Positions 1 to 6,479 of a DNA stretch of 7,998 nt are shown in pieces (the first letter of the stretch is position 1; each line of letters begins with the position of its first letter). Both the position numbers and the translations under genes were made by a program. The stretch spans positions 1 through 7,998 of the forward strand of contig DAHWHT010000235.1 of assembly GCA_027335515.1 (NCBI GenBank), in the 5' to 3' direction. Source of the DNA: Clostridia bacterium (GTDB lineage Bacteria > Bacillota_E > RBS10-35 > JAJYVN01). A model generated the notes under the pieces. It did not search any database. It was given only the letters and a program-made list of their open reading frames with translations, and was not told the DNA's origin.

Positions 1-2
1 CG

Positions 3-1037
3 CTGGCCGACGTGGCCGCGCGCCTGGAGGAGTTGGAGCGCGACCGGGGCCGTGCGGTCGACGCCGTGCGGGCCCAGGAGCAGGCGGAGCAGGTGGCCCG
101 GACACAGGCCGAGCAGGCCGCGGGCGACCTCGCGCTGGCCAGGGAACGCCTGGAGGCGGTGCGCGGTGCCTTCGCGTCCCTCCACGAGCGCGGCGCCGCG
201 GCATCCGCGGCCCGCGAGGCGGCGGAGCAGGCACGCGAACAGGCCGCGGCGGACGCGCGCCGTGCGGATGCCGCCGCCGCGCGGCAGGACTCGGCCCTGG
301 CGGCCCTGGCCGCGCGGCTGGAGACGGCCTACGGCTGGGCCCCCGAGGCGCTGGCGTCCGTCGCCCCGTCCGAGGATCCGCAGGCCGACCAGCGCCGGGC
401 GGTCGCACTGCGCGACGAGGTGGCCGGGATCGGCGGTGTGCGGCCGGAGGCGATTGCCGAACACGACGCCGAGTTGGCGGAGGTGGCGCGCCTGGAGGCC
501 GGGGTCGAGGACCTCACCGCCGCGGATGCCGCCCTGGCCCAATGGTCCAAGGCGTTGGACGCCGCCCTGGCGGATCGCTACGTGGAGGCGCTGGCGGCGG
601 TGCGGCTGCACTTTTCCGCCATCTACACCCGGTTGTGCGGCGGGGGGGTGGTGGACCTGGTACCCGTGGGCGGTGATCCACAGGGATCGGTGGCGCAGGC
701 GCCCGGCCTTGAGATCGTCGCGCAGCCACCGGGCAAGCAGTTGGCCCATCTGGGGCTGCTTTCCGGCGGCGAGCGGACGCTGGTGGCCATCGCCCTGGTG
801 TTGGCCTTCCTGCAGGTCCGGCCGGCCGCCTTCTGTATTCTGGACGAGGTCGAGGCCGCCCTGGATGAAGCGAATGTGGCGCGGTGCGCCGCCTATCTGC
901 AGGAGATGGCGGGTGGGACGCAGTTCATTGTGGTGACGCATCAGAAGGGCACGATGGAGGCCGCGGACCGACTGATCGGCGTCACGATGGAAGAGCCGGG
1001 GATTTCACGGCTGCTCACGGTGCGCCTGGCCGGCTGA
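3..1037 (+). CDS. smc: Chromosome partition protein SMC, C-terminal part (5' end outside window)
   Basis: SMC is the ATPase core of the bacterial condensin complex (with ScpA/ScpB) that compacts and segregates the chromosome. The frame is open from the window edge, so only the last ~344 codons are seen. Numbering from the GTG at 12, residues 1-100 are Ala/Glu/Arg-rich heptad-like coiled coil, followed by the approach to the C-terminal head. The ABC signature LSGGERTLVAIAL begins at 250. Walker B and the D-loop follow as FCILDEVEAALDEANV (274-289, Asp278/Glu279). The H-loop is VVTHQKGTMEAAD (His310). The end, VTMEEPGISRLLTV, is the standard SMC C-terminus, so the 3' end is intact. The GTG at 12 is internal, not the real start. 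ftsY follows 60 bp downstream on the same strand, the order often seen in Bacillota. The head motifs are near-identical to the family consensus. Confidence 0.96.
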   Translation: MADVAARLEELERDRGRAVDAVRAQEQAEQVARTQAEQAAGDLALARERLEAVRGAFASLHERGAAASAAREAAEQAREQAAADARRADAAAARQDSALAALAARLETAYGWAPEALASVAPSEDPQADQRRAVALRDEVAGIGGVRPEAIAEHDAELAEVARLEAGVEDLTAADAALAQWSKALDAALADRYVEALAAVRLHFSAIYTRLCGGGVVDLVPVGGDPQGSVAQAPGLEIVAQPPGKQLAHLGLLSGGERTLVAIALVLAFLQVRPAAFCILDEVEAALDEANVARCAAYLQEMAGGTQFIVVTHQKGTMEAADRLIGVTMEEPGISRLLTVRLAG

Positions 1038-1097
1038 GTCGGTGGGTGCGGCACGCGCCGGGGGACGGGCCGTCGGGGTGCAGGGGGGACGGGGCTG

Positions 1098-2033
1098 ATG
1101 GCGGAGGCCGGGGCCGGATGGTTCGGTCGCTTGCGGGCGGGGCTCGGCCGGGCCCGCGAGGGGCTTTTGGGGCGCATCTCCGAGGTGGTCGCCGGCCGCG
1201 CCACGGTGGATGAGGCGACCCTGGAAGAGCTGGAGGGTGTTCTGCTGGGCGCGGACGTCGGCATGGCGGAGGTGGAGCGGCTGCTGGCACGCCTGCGGGA
1301 GGCCGCGGCACGCGGCCGGTTGGACGCCGAGGGGGTGGTGCCCCTGCTGCGCGAGCAGATGGCCGCCGACCTTTCCGGCGCGGCGCGCCCCCTGCGGCGG
1401 GCGGTCCAGGGGCCGACGGTGGTCTTTCTCGTCGGGGTCAACGGCAGCGGCAAGACGACCACCGCCGCCAAGCTCGCCCACCAACTGGGCGCGGGGGGCG
1501 ACCGGGTCCTGCTCGCGGCCGCCGATACGTTTCGCGCCGCGGCCGGGGAGCAACTCGCGCTGTGGGCCCGGCGGGCCGGGGTCGACCTGGTGCGCCACGG
1601 GCACGGGGGCGATCCGGCGGCGGTGGTCTTTGACGCGGTGACCGCCGGGGTCGCCCGCGACGTCGCGGCGGTGGTCTGCGATACCGCGGGTCGGTTGCAC
1701 AACAAGGCGCACCTGATGGCGGAACTGCAGAAGATGGTGCGCATCGCCGGGCGGGCCTGCCCCGGAGCGCCGCACGAAGTGCTGCTGGTGCTGGATGCGA
1801 CCACGGGTCAGAACGCCCTGACGCAGGCGCGCGTCTTCACCGAGGCGGTGGCGGTCAGCGGATTGGTGTTGACCAAGCTGGACACCAGTGCGCGCGGCGG
1901 CTTCGTGCTCGCGGTGCACCGCGACCTGGGACTGCCGATCCTCTACATCGGGATGGGTGAGGGGTTGGACGACCTGCGGCCCTTTGATCCCGACGCCTTC
2001 GTCGCCGCGTTGTTGGAGGCCGAAGGCAGCTGA
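1098..2033 (+). CDS. ftsY: Signal recognition particle receptor FtsY (SRP-GTPase)
   Basis: FtsY is the membrane-associated SRP receptor GTPase; it pairs with Ffh to deliver nascent membrane proteins to SecYEG. The 311-residue protein is essentially the NG core, with no long acidic A domain. The N domain spans about 1-100 and contains LEELEGVLLGADVGMAEVE. The P-loop is GVNGSGKTT (113-121), followed by DTFRAAAGEQL (143-153), DTAGR (195-199), DATTGQNA (233-240) and TKLD (259-262). The C-terminal GEGLDDLRPFDPDAFVAALL is typical of FtsY rather than Ffh. After TKLD the usual G-T-A-K-G-G reads TSARGG, a small deviation. The ATG at 1098 is preceded by a purine-rich GGGGGGAC, a good ribosome site, and the N-terminal GWFGRLRAGLGRAREGL resembles the membrane-binding helix before the N domain. 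It lies 60 bp after smc. Confidence 0.96.
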   Translation: MAEAGAGWFGRLRAGLGRAREGLLGRISEVVAGRATVDEATLEELEGVLLGADVGMAEVERLLARLREAAARGRLDAEGVVPLLREQMAADLSGAARPLRRAVQGPTVVFLVGVNGSGKTTTAAKLAHQLGAGGDRVLLAAADTFRAAAGEQLALWARRAGVDLVRHGHGGDPAAVVFDAVTAGVARDVAAVVCDTAGRLHNKAHLMAELQKMVRIAGRACPGAPHEVLLVLDATTGQNALTQARVFTEAVAVSGLVLTKLDTSARGGFVLAVHRDLGLPILYIGMGEGLDDLRPFDPDAFVAALLEAEGS

Positions 2034-2130
2034 GGCGGCCGGGGTCCGAGTGCCTCGGCGCCGGCCGCCTCCCTCTGCTTGCCGGCCGGCGGCGCGGTTG
2101 GGCTGTGGCCCGAGAACGGGGGGTGGGCGC

Positions 2131-3204
2131 GTGGTCCTGCTGACGACCTGCCAACCCGGGCTTGAAGCCGTTGTCGCGGGCGAGCTTACCGACCGCGGGC
2201 TGGGGTCCGTCGAGCGGGTGCGGTCGGGGATGCTGCGCGTGCAGCGGCGCGTCGACGCGGGGGATGTGTCCGTCGCCCACCGGATGCGGACGGCCGACGA
2301 TCTCTATCTGCAGATCTGGGCCGGCGACCGGGACGGTTTCACCCGTCGCCTGGCCGCGGCCACCTGGGTTGTCCCGGGGGAGGTTCTCGCCGCGCACCGG
2401 GACGTGCTCGCTGCGGACGCCCGTCGGCCCCAGGGGCGTATCAAGGCGAGTTGCTTCATTCAGGGCGCCGCGGGGGTGCGTCGCCAAGCGGTCGAAGAGC
2501 GGATGGTCAGGCAGCTGCGCGCGGCGTATCCCGCCTGGCGGCTCGATGCGGAACGGCCGGATGCGGAGTTTGTGGCGTTCCTCTTCGGTTCGTCGGCGAT
2601 GCTGGCCCTGCGGCTTACGGATCCCGCCTTTCGCCACCGACACTACCGGCGGGCGCCGGGTGCCCTGAGCCCGACGGTGGCGGCGGCCCTGGTGCGGTTG
2701 TCGCGGCCCGCGGCGACGGACCGTCTGCTGGACCCCTGCTGCGGTGGTGGGACCATTCTGCTGGAGCGCGCCCAAACGGGGCCCTACCGAGAGCTGCTGG
2801 GCGGTGACCGCTCGCGCGATGCCCTCGAGGTTGCGCGGTCGAACTTCGGCAACCGGCACCGGCCGTGGCGATTGCAGGTGTGGGACGCACGGGCGCTGCC
2901 CCTGCCCGACCGCAGCGTCGACCGCGTGGTGAGCAATTTGCCGTTTGGGGTGCAGGTCGCCGCGCCGGGAGGCGTGGCGGCCTTCGCGTCGGCGTGCCTG
3001 GGGGAAGTGGCGCGCGTCCTCGAGCCGGGTGGGCGGGCCGTCTTGCTTTGGCCAAAGGGCGCGGATGTGGGGGTGCCCCCCGGGTTGGGGCTGGAGTCGC
3101 AACGGGCCTTGAACCTGGTGGGCCAGGCGGTGGTCGCGTCGGTGTGGGAGCGCCGGTTGGGGCCGGTGCCGGGTGGCGCCGGCGCCCGATCCCGCGGGGC
3201 GTGA
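2131..3204 (+). CDS. THUMP-domain class RNA guanine-N2-methyltransferase (Trm14/RlmL-like)
   Basis: This is a predicted SAM-dependent methyltransferase acting on tRNA or rRNA. From the GTG at 2131 it has 357 residues. The N-terminal ~165 residues fit a THUMP-type RNA-binding module: TTCQPGLEAVVAGEL near the start is the usual opening of this family, and FRHRHYRRAPGALSPTVAAAL (167-187) is the linker into the catalytic domain. The Rossmann domain shows motif I DPCCGGGTILLE (201-212), an acidic motif II around GGDRSRDALEVAR (224-236), and catalytic motif IV SNLPFG (268-273), the N-L-P-F-G form found in Trm14/THUMPD3-like enzymes. The frame is open back to about 1888, but that stretch is antisense-like low-quality sequence over ftsY. 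GTG 2050 is an alternative start; 2131 is preferred because family similarity begins there and GGGGGTGGG lies just upstream. Exact substrate (tRNA G6, 23S rRNA or other) cannot be told. Confidence 0.85.
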   Translation: MVLLTTCQPGLEAVVAGELTDRGLGSVERVRSGMLRVQRRVDAGDVSVAHRMRTADDLYLQIWAGDRDGFTRRLAAATWVVPGEVLAAHRDVLAADARRPQGRIKASCFIQGAAGVRRQAVEERMVRQLRAAYPAWRLDAERPDAEFVAFLFGSSAMLALRLTDPAFRHRHYRRAPGALSPTVAAALVRLSRPAATDRLLDPCCGGGTILLERAQTGPYRELLGGDRSRDALEVARSNFGNRHRPWRLQVWDARALPLPDRSVDRVVSNLPFGVQVAAPGGVAAFASACLGEVARVLEPGGRAVLLWPKGADVGVPPGLGLESQRALNLVGQAVVASVWERRLGPVPGGAGARSRGA

Positions 3205-3214
3205 GGACCCGCGG
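3192..3214 (+). terminator. Possible GC-rich hairpin at the end of the methyltransferase gene
   Basis: CCGCGGG (3192-3198) and CCCGCGG (3208-3214) are perfect 7-bp inverted repeats with a 9-nt loop that contains the stop codon. There is no T-run after it, so it is not a canonical intrinsic terminator. In such GC-rich DNA a chance hairpin is quite possible. Confidence 0.2.
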
Positions 3215-3501
3215 CCAAAGCCGGGGCTTGCGGCCGGCGGGGCGGTTCGGGCCCGACGGGCGGGGGCGCCGTCCGGTCCGGCATGGCGGACTTCCCCGGC
3301 CACCCGGTCGCCCCTGCCCGGTCTGTCGACTTGTCCTCCCGGTTCTCCCCACGGAACAGGACCGTCGGTTCTCCATCCTCTCCCCGGCCCCATACTCTAA
3401 ACTCTGGCCCCGACCTGTCTCATCGTATTGTGGCACGTAGGGCGCCACGCATATCCGGATCGGGGCCCCACGGACGAGTTCGTGTTTGGGCGCATACGTC
3501 A
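3205..3501. other. Intergenic region between convergent genes; composition boundary
   Basis: About 300 bp separate the plus-strand methyltransferase from the minus-strand sulfatase. The first ~100 bp keep the very high G+C of the smc-ftsY block. From about 3350 the sequence becomes AT-richer, for example CATACTCTAAACTCT around 3390. A 9-bp direct repeat CGGTTCTCC occurs at 3340-3348 and 3366-3374. No RNA gene, convincing terminator or promoter is seen. On the minus strand an open frame begins with GTG at 3505, overlapping the sulfatase stop; it is treated under findings because coding is not demonstrated. Confidence 0.6.
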
Positions 3502-5028
3502 TCACGCCCCCGATACCCGTGGCATCCGCGTGGGCTCAATCCGCATCGTTGCTTGCATCATCTGCTGGATCAACGTCATCCTGAGTGCGGCGAGACCGGG
3601 GTCATCCCAGAGGTTGTGCACTTCAGCGGGATCGTGTTCCAGGTCGAAGAGTTCGCCTGAGTCGCCATTGGCGTACAGGGTGAGCTTGTGGCGTGCGGTC
3701 ACGTATGTGCGCAGGTTGAGACGCGTGGGAAGGCATCTGTTTTCGACGAGGACGTGCTCGCGTACCGACCGCTCTCCGGAGAGCGCCGGGATTTGATCCA
3801 CGCCCTGCATCCAGCCGGGCACGGGAACCCCTGCGACCCGGAGGAAGGTCGGCGCGAGGTCGACGAGGCTCACCAAACTGTCCGTCGTGTGGTGGCGGGG
3901 GACCACCCCGGGGTAACGCACAAGAAACGGTATCCGGATCATGTCCTCGTAATGGAACGGGCCCTTACGGATGAGGCCATGCTGCCCGAGGAAGTGTCCG
4001 TGATCCGTGGTGAAGACGACCATGGTCCGGTCGCTCACCCCCAGTGCATCCAAGCTGTCGAGGATGCGGCCAATGTGATGGTCCATCAGGCTGATCATCC
4101 CGAAATACACAGCCATGTCGTGTCTCAACTCATCTTCAGATTGTAGATGGCTGTGCAGCCCGGTAACGCCAAACCCTTCGCGCCATCGAGAAAAGTCAGG
4201 GCGGGCATCCTGCGTCAATTGAAAGTGCACTGGATTTCTGGCGTGTTCACCGGGCACCGCGTGGCCTGGGCGCATGAGCGATGGGTCATAGAGCGTGTCC
4301 CACGGCGCGCTGACCAAATACGGCGGGTGTGGATCTTGGAAGCTTGCCCAAGCGAAAAACGGTTGTCCTGCCGCGATTTTTCCTCGCAGCCACGCGATGG
4401 TGCGCTCTGCCGTCCACGCCGAGTAATGATACTGCTGCGGCAAGTCCCAGGACCAGCGCCGTGGCGTGCGGTGTCGATTCTCCTGCCCTGGCGGGGAGCG
4501 GAAATACGACCGCCAATCTGCGACGCCATTGTCTTCTAACCATACGGCATAGTGCTGTCCCGCATGCGACTCGTCGCCGTGGTTGCGCGCGACCTCCACA
4601 TGCTGAAAGCCGTACCAGGGTCCGTGGAAGCGGCGCCAAAAATCGAGATCTCGCAGCACGGGTTGGCATTCCAGAGACTCGCTCCCAGGGAAGGAGGCGA
4701 GGGGCTGGAAGTGGGCCTTGCCGAACAGGGCCGTCGCGTACCCCCGCGCCGTCAACAACCCGGCCACGGTCGGGACGTCTTCGGGAAGCTTCACGCCAAT
4801 GCTCCAGCAACCGTGTACCGACGGATAGAGTCCTGTGATAATGCTGCTTCGGGACGGGGAGCACACGGGATTTGCACAGTAGGCGCGGTCAAACCGAGCG
4901 CCTTCGGCACACAGTCGATCCAGGGCCGGCGTTTGAAGATCAGGGTTCAAGGCGCCCATGGCGCTCCAGTGCTGCTGATCGGAGGTGATCAGGAGAATAT
5001 TCGGCCGGTCGTCGGCCACGGGCTCCAC
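3502..5028 (-). CDS. Type I (formylglycine) sulfatase, arylsulfatase-like
   Basis: This enzyme hydrolyses sulfate esters using a Cys converted to formylglycine. At 508 residues it is full length for the alkaline-phosphatase-superfamily sulfatases. The activation signature C-S-P-S-R is at 56-60, in NPVCSPSRSSIITGLYPS. Metal and active-site residues are in place: NILLITSDQQ (10-19), FGKAHF (Lys104, His106), QDPHPPY (His234), TTDHGHFLGQHG (Asp342, His343) and Lys355 in LIRKG. The closing block GELFDLEHDPAEVHNLWDD is the usual C-terminal signature. There is no signal peptide, so it should act in the cytoplasm. The start is GTG at 5028 with GGAAGG just upstream; GTG at 5019 is an alternative. No maturation enzyme, permease or second sulfatase adjoins it, so the substrate is unknown. 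G+C (about 62% in one line counted) is clearly below that of smc/ftsY, and TnpB debris lies directly upstream; together these suggest acquisition. Confidence 0.92.
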   Translation of the reverse strand: MEPVADDRPNILLITSDQQHWSAMGALNPDLQTPALDRLCAEGARFDRAYCANPVCSPSRSSIITGLYPSVHGCWSIGVKLPEDVPTVAGLLTARGYATALFGKAHFQPLASFPGSESLECQPVLRDLDFWRRFHGPWYGFQHVEVARNHGDESHAGQHYAVWLEDNGVADWRSYFRSPPGQENRHRTPRRWSWDLPQQYHYSAWTAERTIAWLRGKIAAGQPFFAWASFQDPHPPYLVSAPWDTLYDPSLMRPGHAVPGEHARNPVHFQLTQDARPDFSRWREGFGVTGLHSHLQSEDELRHDMAVYFGMISLMDHHIGRILDSLDALGVSDRTMVVFTTDHGHFLGQHGLIRKGPFHYEDMIRIPFLVRYPGVVPRHHTTDSLVSLVDLAPTFLRVAGVPVPGWMQGVDQIPALSGERSVREHVLVENRCLPTRLNLRTYVTARHKLTLYANGDSGELFDLEHDPAEVHNLWDDPGLAALRMTLIQQMMQATMRIEPTRMPRVSGA

Positions 5029-5146
5029 CCGCCTTCCGTATCCAGCGCCACCGTGCGGACTCGGACCGAGAGGAACTTCGGATCCGCACCGCGATAACCT
5101 GCTCCGCCGTGGCGTGGAGCGTCGCGAGCGCCGGATACGTATTCAC
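5029..5146. other. Upstream region of the sulfatase, no gene
   Basis: This stretch lies between the sulfatase start and the end of the TnpB remnant. On the minus strand it would carry the sulfatase leader. The only promoter-like pair I can see is weak: TTGCAA (5160-5155, inside the TnpB tail) and TATCCG (5137-5132), separated by 17 bp. Each matches only part of the sigma-70 consensus. No coding sequence is recognised. Confidence 0.4.
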
Positions 5147-5446
5147 TCAAGCCGTTGCAAGATCCGTAGTCAAATCTTGCATCCACCCGTTACCAGGCAG
5201 AGGTGCCGGTCTGACCCGAGGCGCATTGCCTCCGTGCCGGCTTCCCGCTTCCCCGAGGTCTGCCCGGCAGCGCCGGGTCTTACGTCTCTTCCATTCCATG
5301 GGCGTTTTGGGTCTCCGGGCCACTCCGACGACCGCGGCCGCAGGGGCTGCAAGATGGTGGGACGCGTTCAAGTCGCGATCCAGCACCATACCGCAGGCCT
5401 CGCAGCGGTACGTGCGTTCCCACAAGGGCAGGTCCGTCGGCGACCA
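5147..5446 (-). pseudogene. tnpB: TnpB (IS200/IS605-type) C-terminal remnant
   Basis: TnpB is the RNA-guided nuclease carried by IS200/IS605-type elements. Only its tail survives here. The read PTDLPLWERTYRCEACGMV is the second half of the zinc ribbon (C-x-x-C-G), and LDRDLNASHHLA is the RuvC-III block with its conserved D-R-D-x-N. The frame is broken by TGA at 5447-5449, just where the first Cys pair should be; beyond it the same frame gives ...SRACP, which may be the remains of that first knuckle. The rest of the protein, roughly the first 300 residues with RuvC-I and -II, is absent. After the RuvC-III block the tail of ~70 residues is unremarkable and ends at TGA 5147-5149. No TnpA is present. 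The remnant cannot encode an active nuclease. Confidence 0.8.
5156..5181. repeat. 8-bp inverted repeat near the TnpB 3' end, possible right-end hairpin
   Basis: TGCAAGAT (5156-5163) and ATCTTGCA (5174-5181) are perfect inverted repeats with a 10-nt loop. They lie inside the last codons of the TnpB frame. IS200/IS605 elements carry a subterminal hairpin at the right end, near or overlapping the tnpB stop, and the omega RNA also derives from this part, so this could be that hairpin. A chance stem is possible; no matching left end is found. Confidence 0.35.
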
Positions 5447-5530
5447 TCATGGGCAAGCGCGGGACGCTGCCGTTGACCCTGCTGGACGGCTGCTTGGGAT
5501 GGCCAGCGGTACCGAAGGGAGATCTATCAC

Positions 5531-5734
5531 GTGATCGCCTACTCTGGGGCGGCGCGGTTTGAGAATGAGGTGTTTGCCGGCATGCATGCCAAGCGGGGTC
5601 GGCCGTAGGTCCCGCCGGGCATGATGCTGAAGGAGGTGCTGTTGGCGTTCGCCGACAACACCAGCGACCGGGAGGCGGGAGAACGCTGTCGCTTCGACCT
5701 GCGACGGAAGTACGCGTTAACAAGGTGCGGCTGA
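5531..5734 (+). pseudogene. IS1182-type (DUF772) transposase, N-terminal remnant
   Basis: The frame reads NEVFAGMHAKRGRP, then a stop (TAG 5606-5608), then VPPGMMLKEVLLAF, followed by SDREAGERCRFDLRRKYAL. The R-G-R-P-x-x-P-P-x-x-x-L-K and S-D-R-E-A-x-E-R-x-R-F-D-L-R-x-K motifs are the hallmark N-terminal DUF772 region of IS1182-type transposases. After KYAL the similarity stops and the frame closes at TGA 5732-5734. The whole DDE catalytic domain is missing, so this is a fragment that is both nonsense-mutated and truncated. Similarity is clear from about 5561; the first ten codons are uncertain. It lies back-to-back with the broken upstream end of the TnpB remnant, so the two relics were probably brought together by deletion or insertion. 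Confidence 0.75.
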
Positions 5735-5875
5735 GCGGGGGATCCTGGCGCTGCTTGTCGAAGCACGGGTCTGGTCGGGTACAAGAAGGAGAAACGGGGC
5801 CAGCCTTCCGCTCGGGAGGGGTGCCGTGTCGATGCGCTACGCCACGACGGCCGGTTTGGCTTGGTGGCGGGTGCA

Positions 5876-6030
5876 ATGATGCCCCGGACGGCCGCAGTGA
5901 TATGGACAGACCTGCGGCGACCGGATGCGGTCATTGTGGCGGACAATGTGAGTGACTTCCTGTACACGGGGACGGACCAGGAGCAGTGGAGTCTGCACGA
6001 CGACTTTCCGAATGTGGCGCCGCCGTTTAG
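5876..6030 (+). pseudogene. Possible N-terminal fragment of an unidentified protein
   Basis: From the ATG pair at 5876/5879 the frame gives a protein-like stretch, including TAAVIWTDLRRPDAVIVADN and then FLYTGTDQEQWSLHDDFPNVAPPF. The regular alternation of hydrophobic and charged residues and the D-D-F-P-N-x-A-P-P-F block look like real coding sequence rather than noise, and resemble a kind of short conserved hypothetical protein, but I cannot name the family. After about 6030 the frame runs on to TAG 6137-6139 as Arg/Pro-rich sequence antisense to the TIG fragment, so the 3' part seems lost at a junction. The frame is also open upstream from 5735, directly after the transposase remnant. It may be a truncated passenger gene. 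Confidence 0.35.
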
Positions 6031-6479
6031 TAAACGACACCCATCGGTTCCGCGATGCCCAAGGATGACCAGGGAACGCAAACGGCAGGGCGCTCAGCCC
6101 TGGCGCCCGCGTCAGGATGGTCATTGGTATCATTGGTAGGAACCACGGTAGGAACCACCCTCTCCGTTGGTGGACGGAGATTCGTGTTCCCTCGTGCGGA
6201 CTGGGGGGCGTCAGCAGCATGGAGGAAGGAAAGCGAACCAACTCTTGCTATTGTAGCACGTGCGTTCCCCGACGCCGCACCGGCGGGGCCGGGGGGCACG
6301 ATGGCCGTGAGCTTTCGGTCAGAAGCGACCGTGGAGTCCAGGGACGGCTCGATCCCCGCCGCCTGCGGGCCCTCGAAGAGGACCTTGGCGACGGCGTCGA
6401 AACCGAAGCCGGTGATCGTCACCTGCGTTCGACCCGCGGCCGACCCCGTCGCTGAGCGGACACCCGTCACCGACGGCAC
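6027..6479 (-). pseudogene. Orphan IPT/TIG-domain fragment
   Basis: The first ~75 residues of this frame are a recognisable IPT/TIG immunoglobulin-like fold: PSVTGVRSATGSAAGRTQVT, then ITGFGF, KVLFEG and LTAIVPPGPAGAASG. The P-x-V-x-x-V, G-x-x-V-T-I-T-G-x-G-F and V-P-x-G-x-A-G positions match the family. Such domains normally occur as repeats in large secreted or surface proteins; here there is only one. The GTG at 6479 has no convincing ribosome site, and TAG at 6489-6491 closes the frame just upstream, so the protein's N-terminal part is gone. After about 6240 the translation is low complexity (VVPTVVPTNDTND from a tandem repeat) and unlike any domain, ending at TAA 6027-6029. It is most likely a stranded fragment of a larger surface protein gene. 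Confidence 0.6.
6135..6158. repeat. 12-bp tandem repeat, two copies
   Basis: GGTAGGAACCAC occurs twice in direct succession at 6135-6146 and 6147-6158. Just before it, ATTGGTATC/ATTGGTAGG is an imperfect 9-bp repeat. On the minus strand the array encodes VVPTVVPTNDTND in the tail of the TIG frame. It may be a replication-slippage product or a small linker repeat. Confidence 0.7.

Noticed and set aside
941..1919. Overlapping minus-strand frames opposite ftsY
   Set aside because: Low-complexity Arg/Ala/Pro translations that mirror the ftsY codons; no start site or domain.
3340..3374. 9-bp direct repeat CGGTTCTCC as a possible target duplication
   Set aside because: Copies are only 17 bp apart with no element between them; likely chance.
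1855..3393. Long minus-strand open frame (512 codons) antisense to ftsY and the methyltransferase
   Set aside because: Arg/Pro/Gly-rich translation without motifs; long antisense frames are expected in such GC-rich DNA, and the plus strand carries clear families.
3688..4539. Plus-strand frames opposite the sulfatase
   Set aside because: Shadows of the sulfatase reading frame with no independent motif.
5147..5446. Functional TnpB or TnpB-derived regulator
   Set aside because: Only the last zinc-ribbon half and RuvC-III block remain and the frame is stopped at 5447-5449; the guide-binding and other catalytic parts are missing.
5539..6081. Minus-strand 180-codon frame across the transposase remnant
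   Set aside because: It is antisense to recognisable IS1182-type transposase residues and shows no domain of its own.
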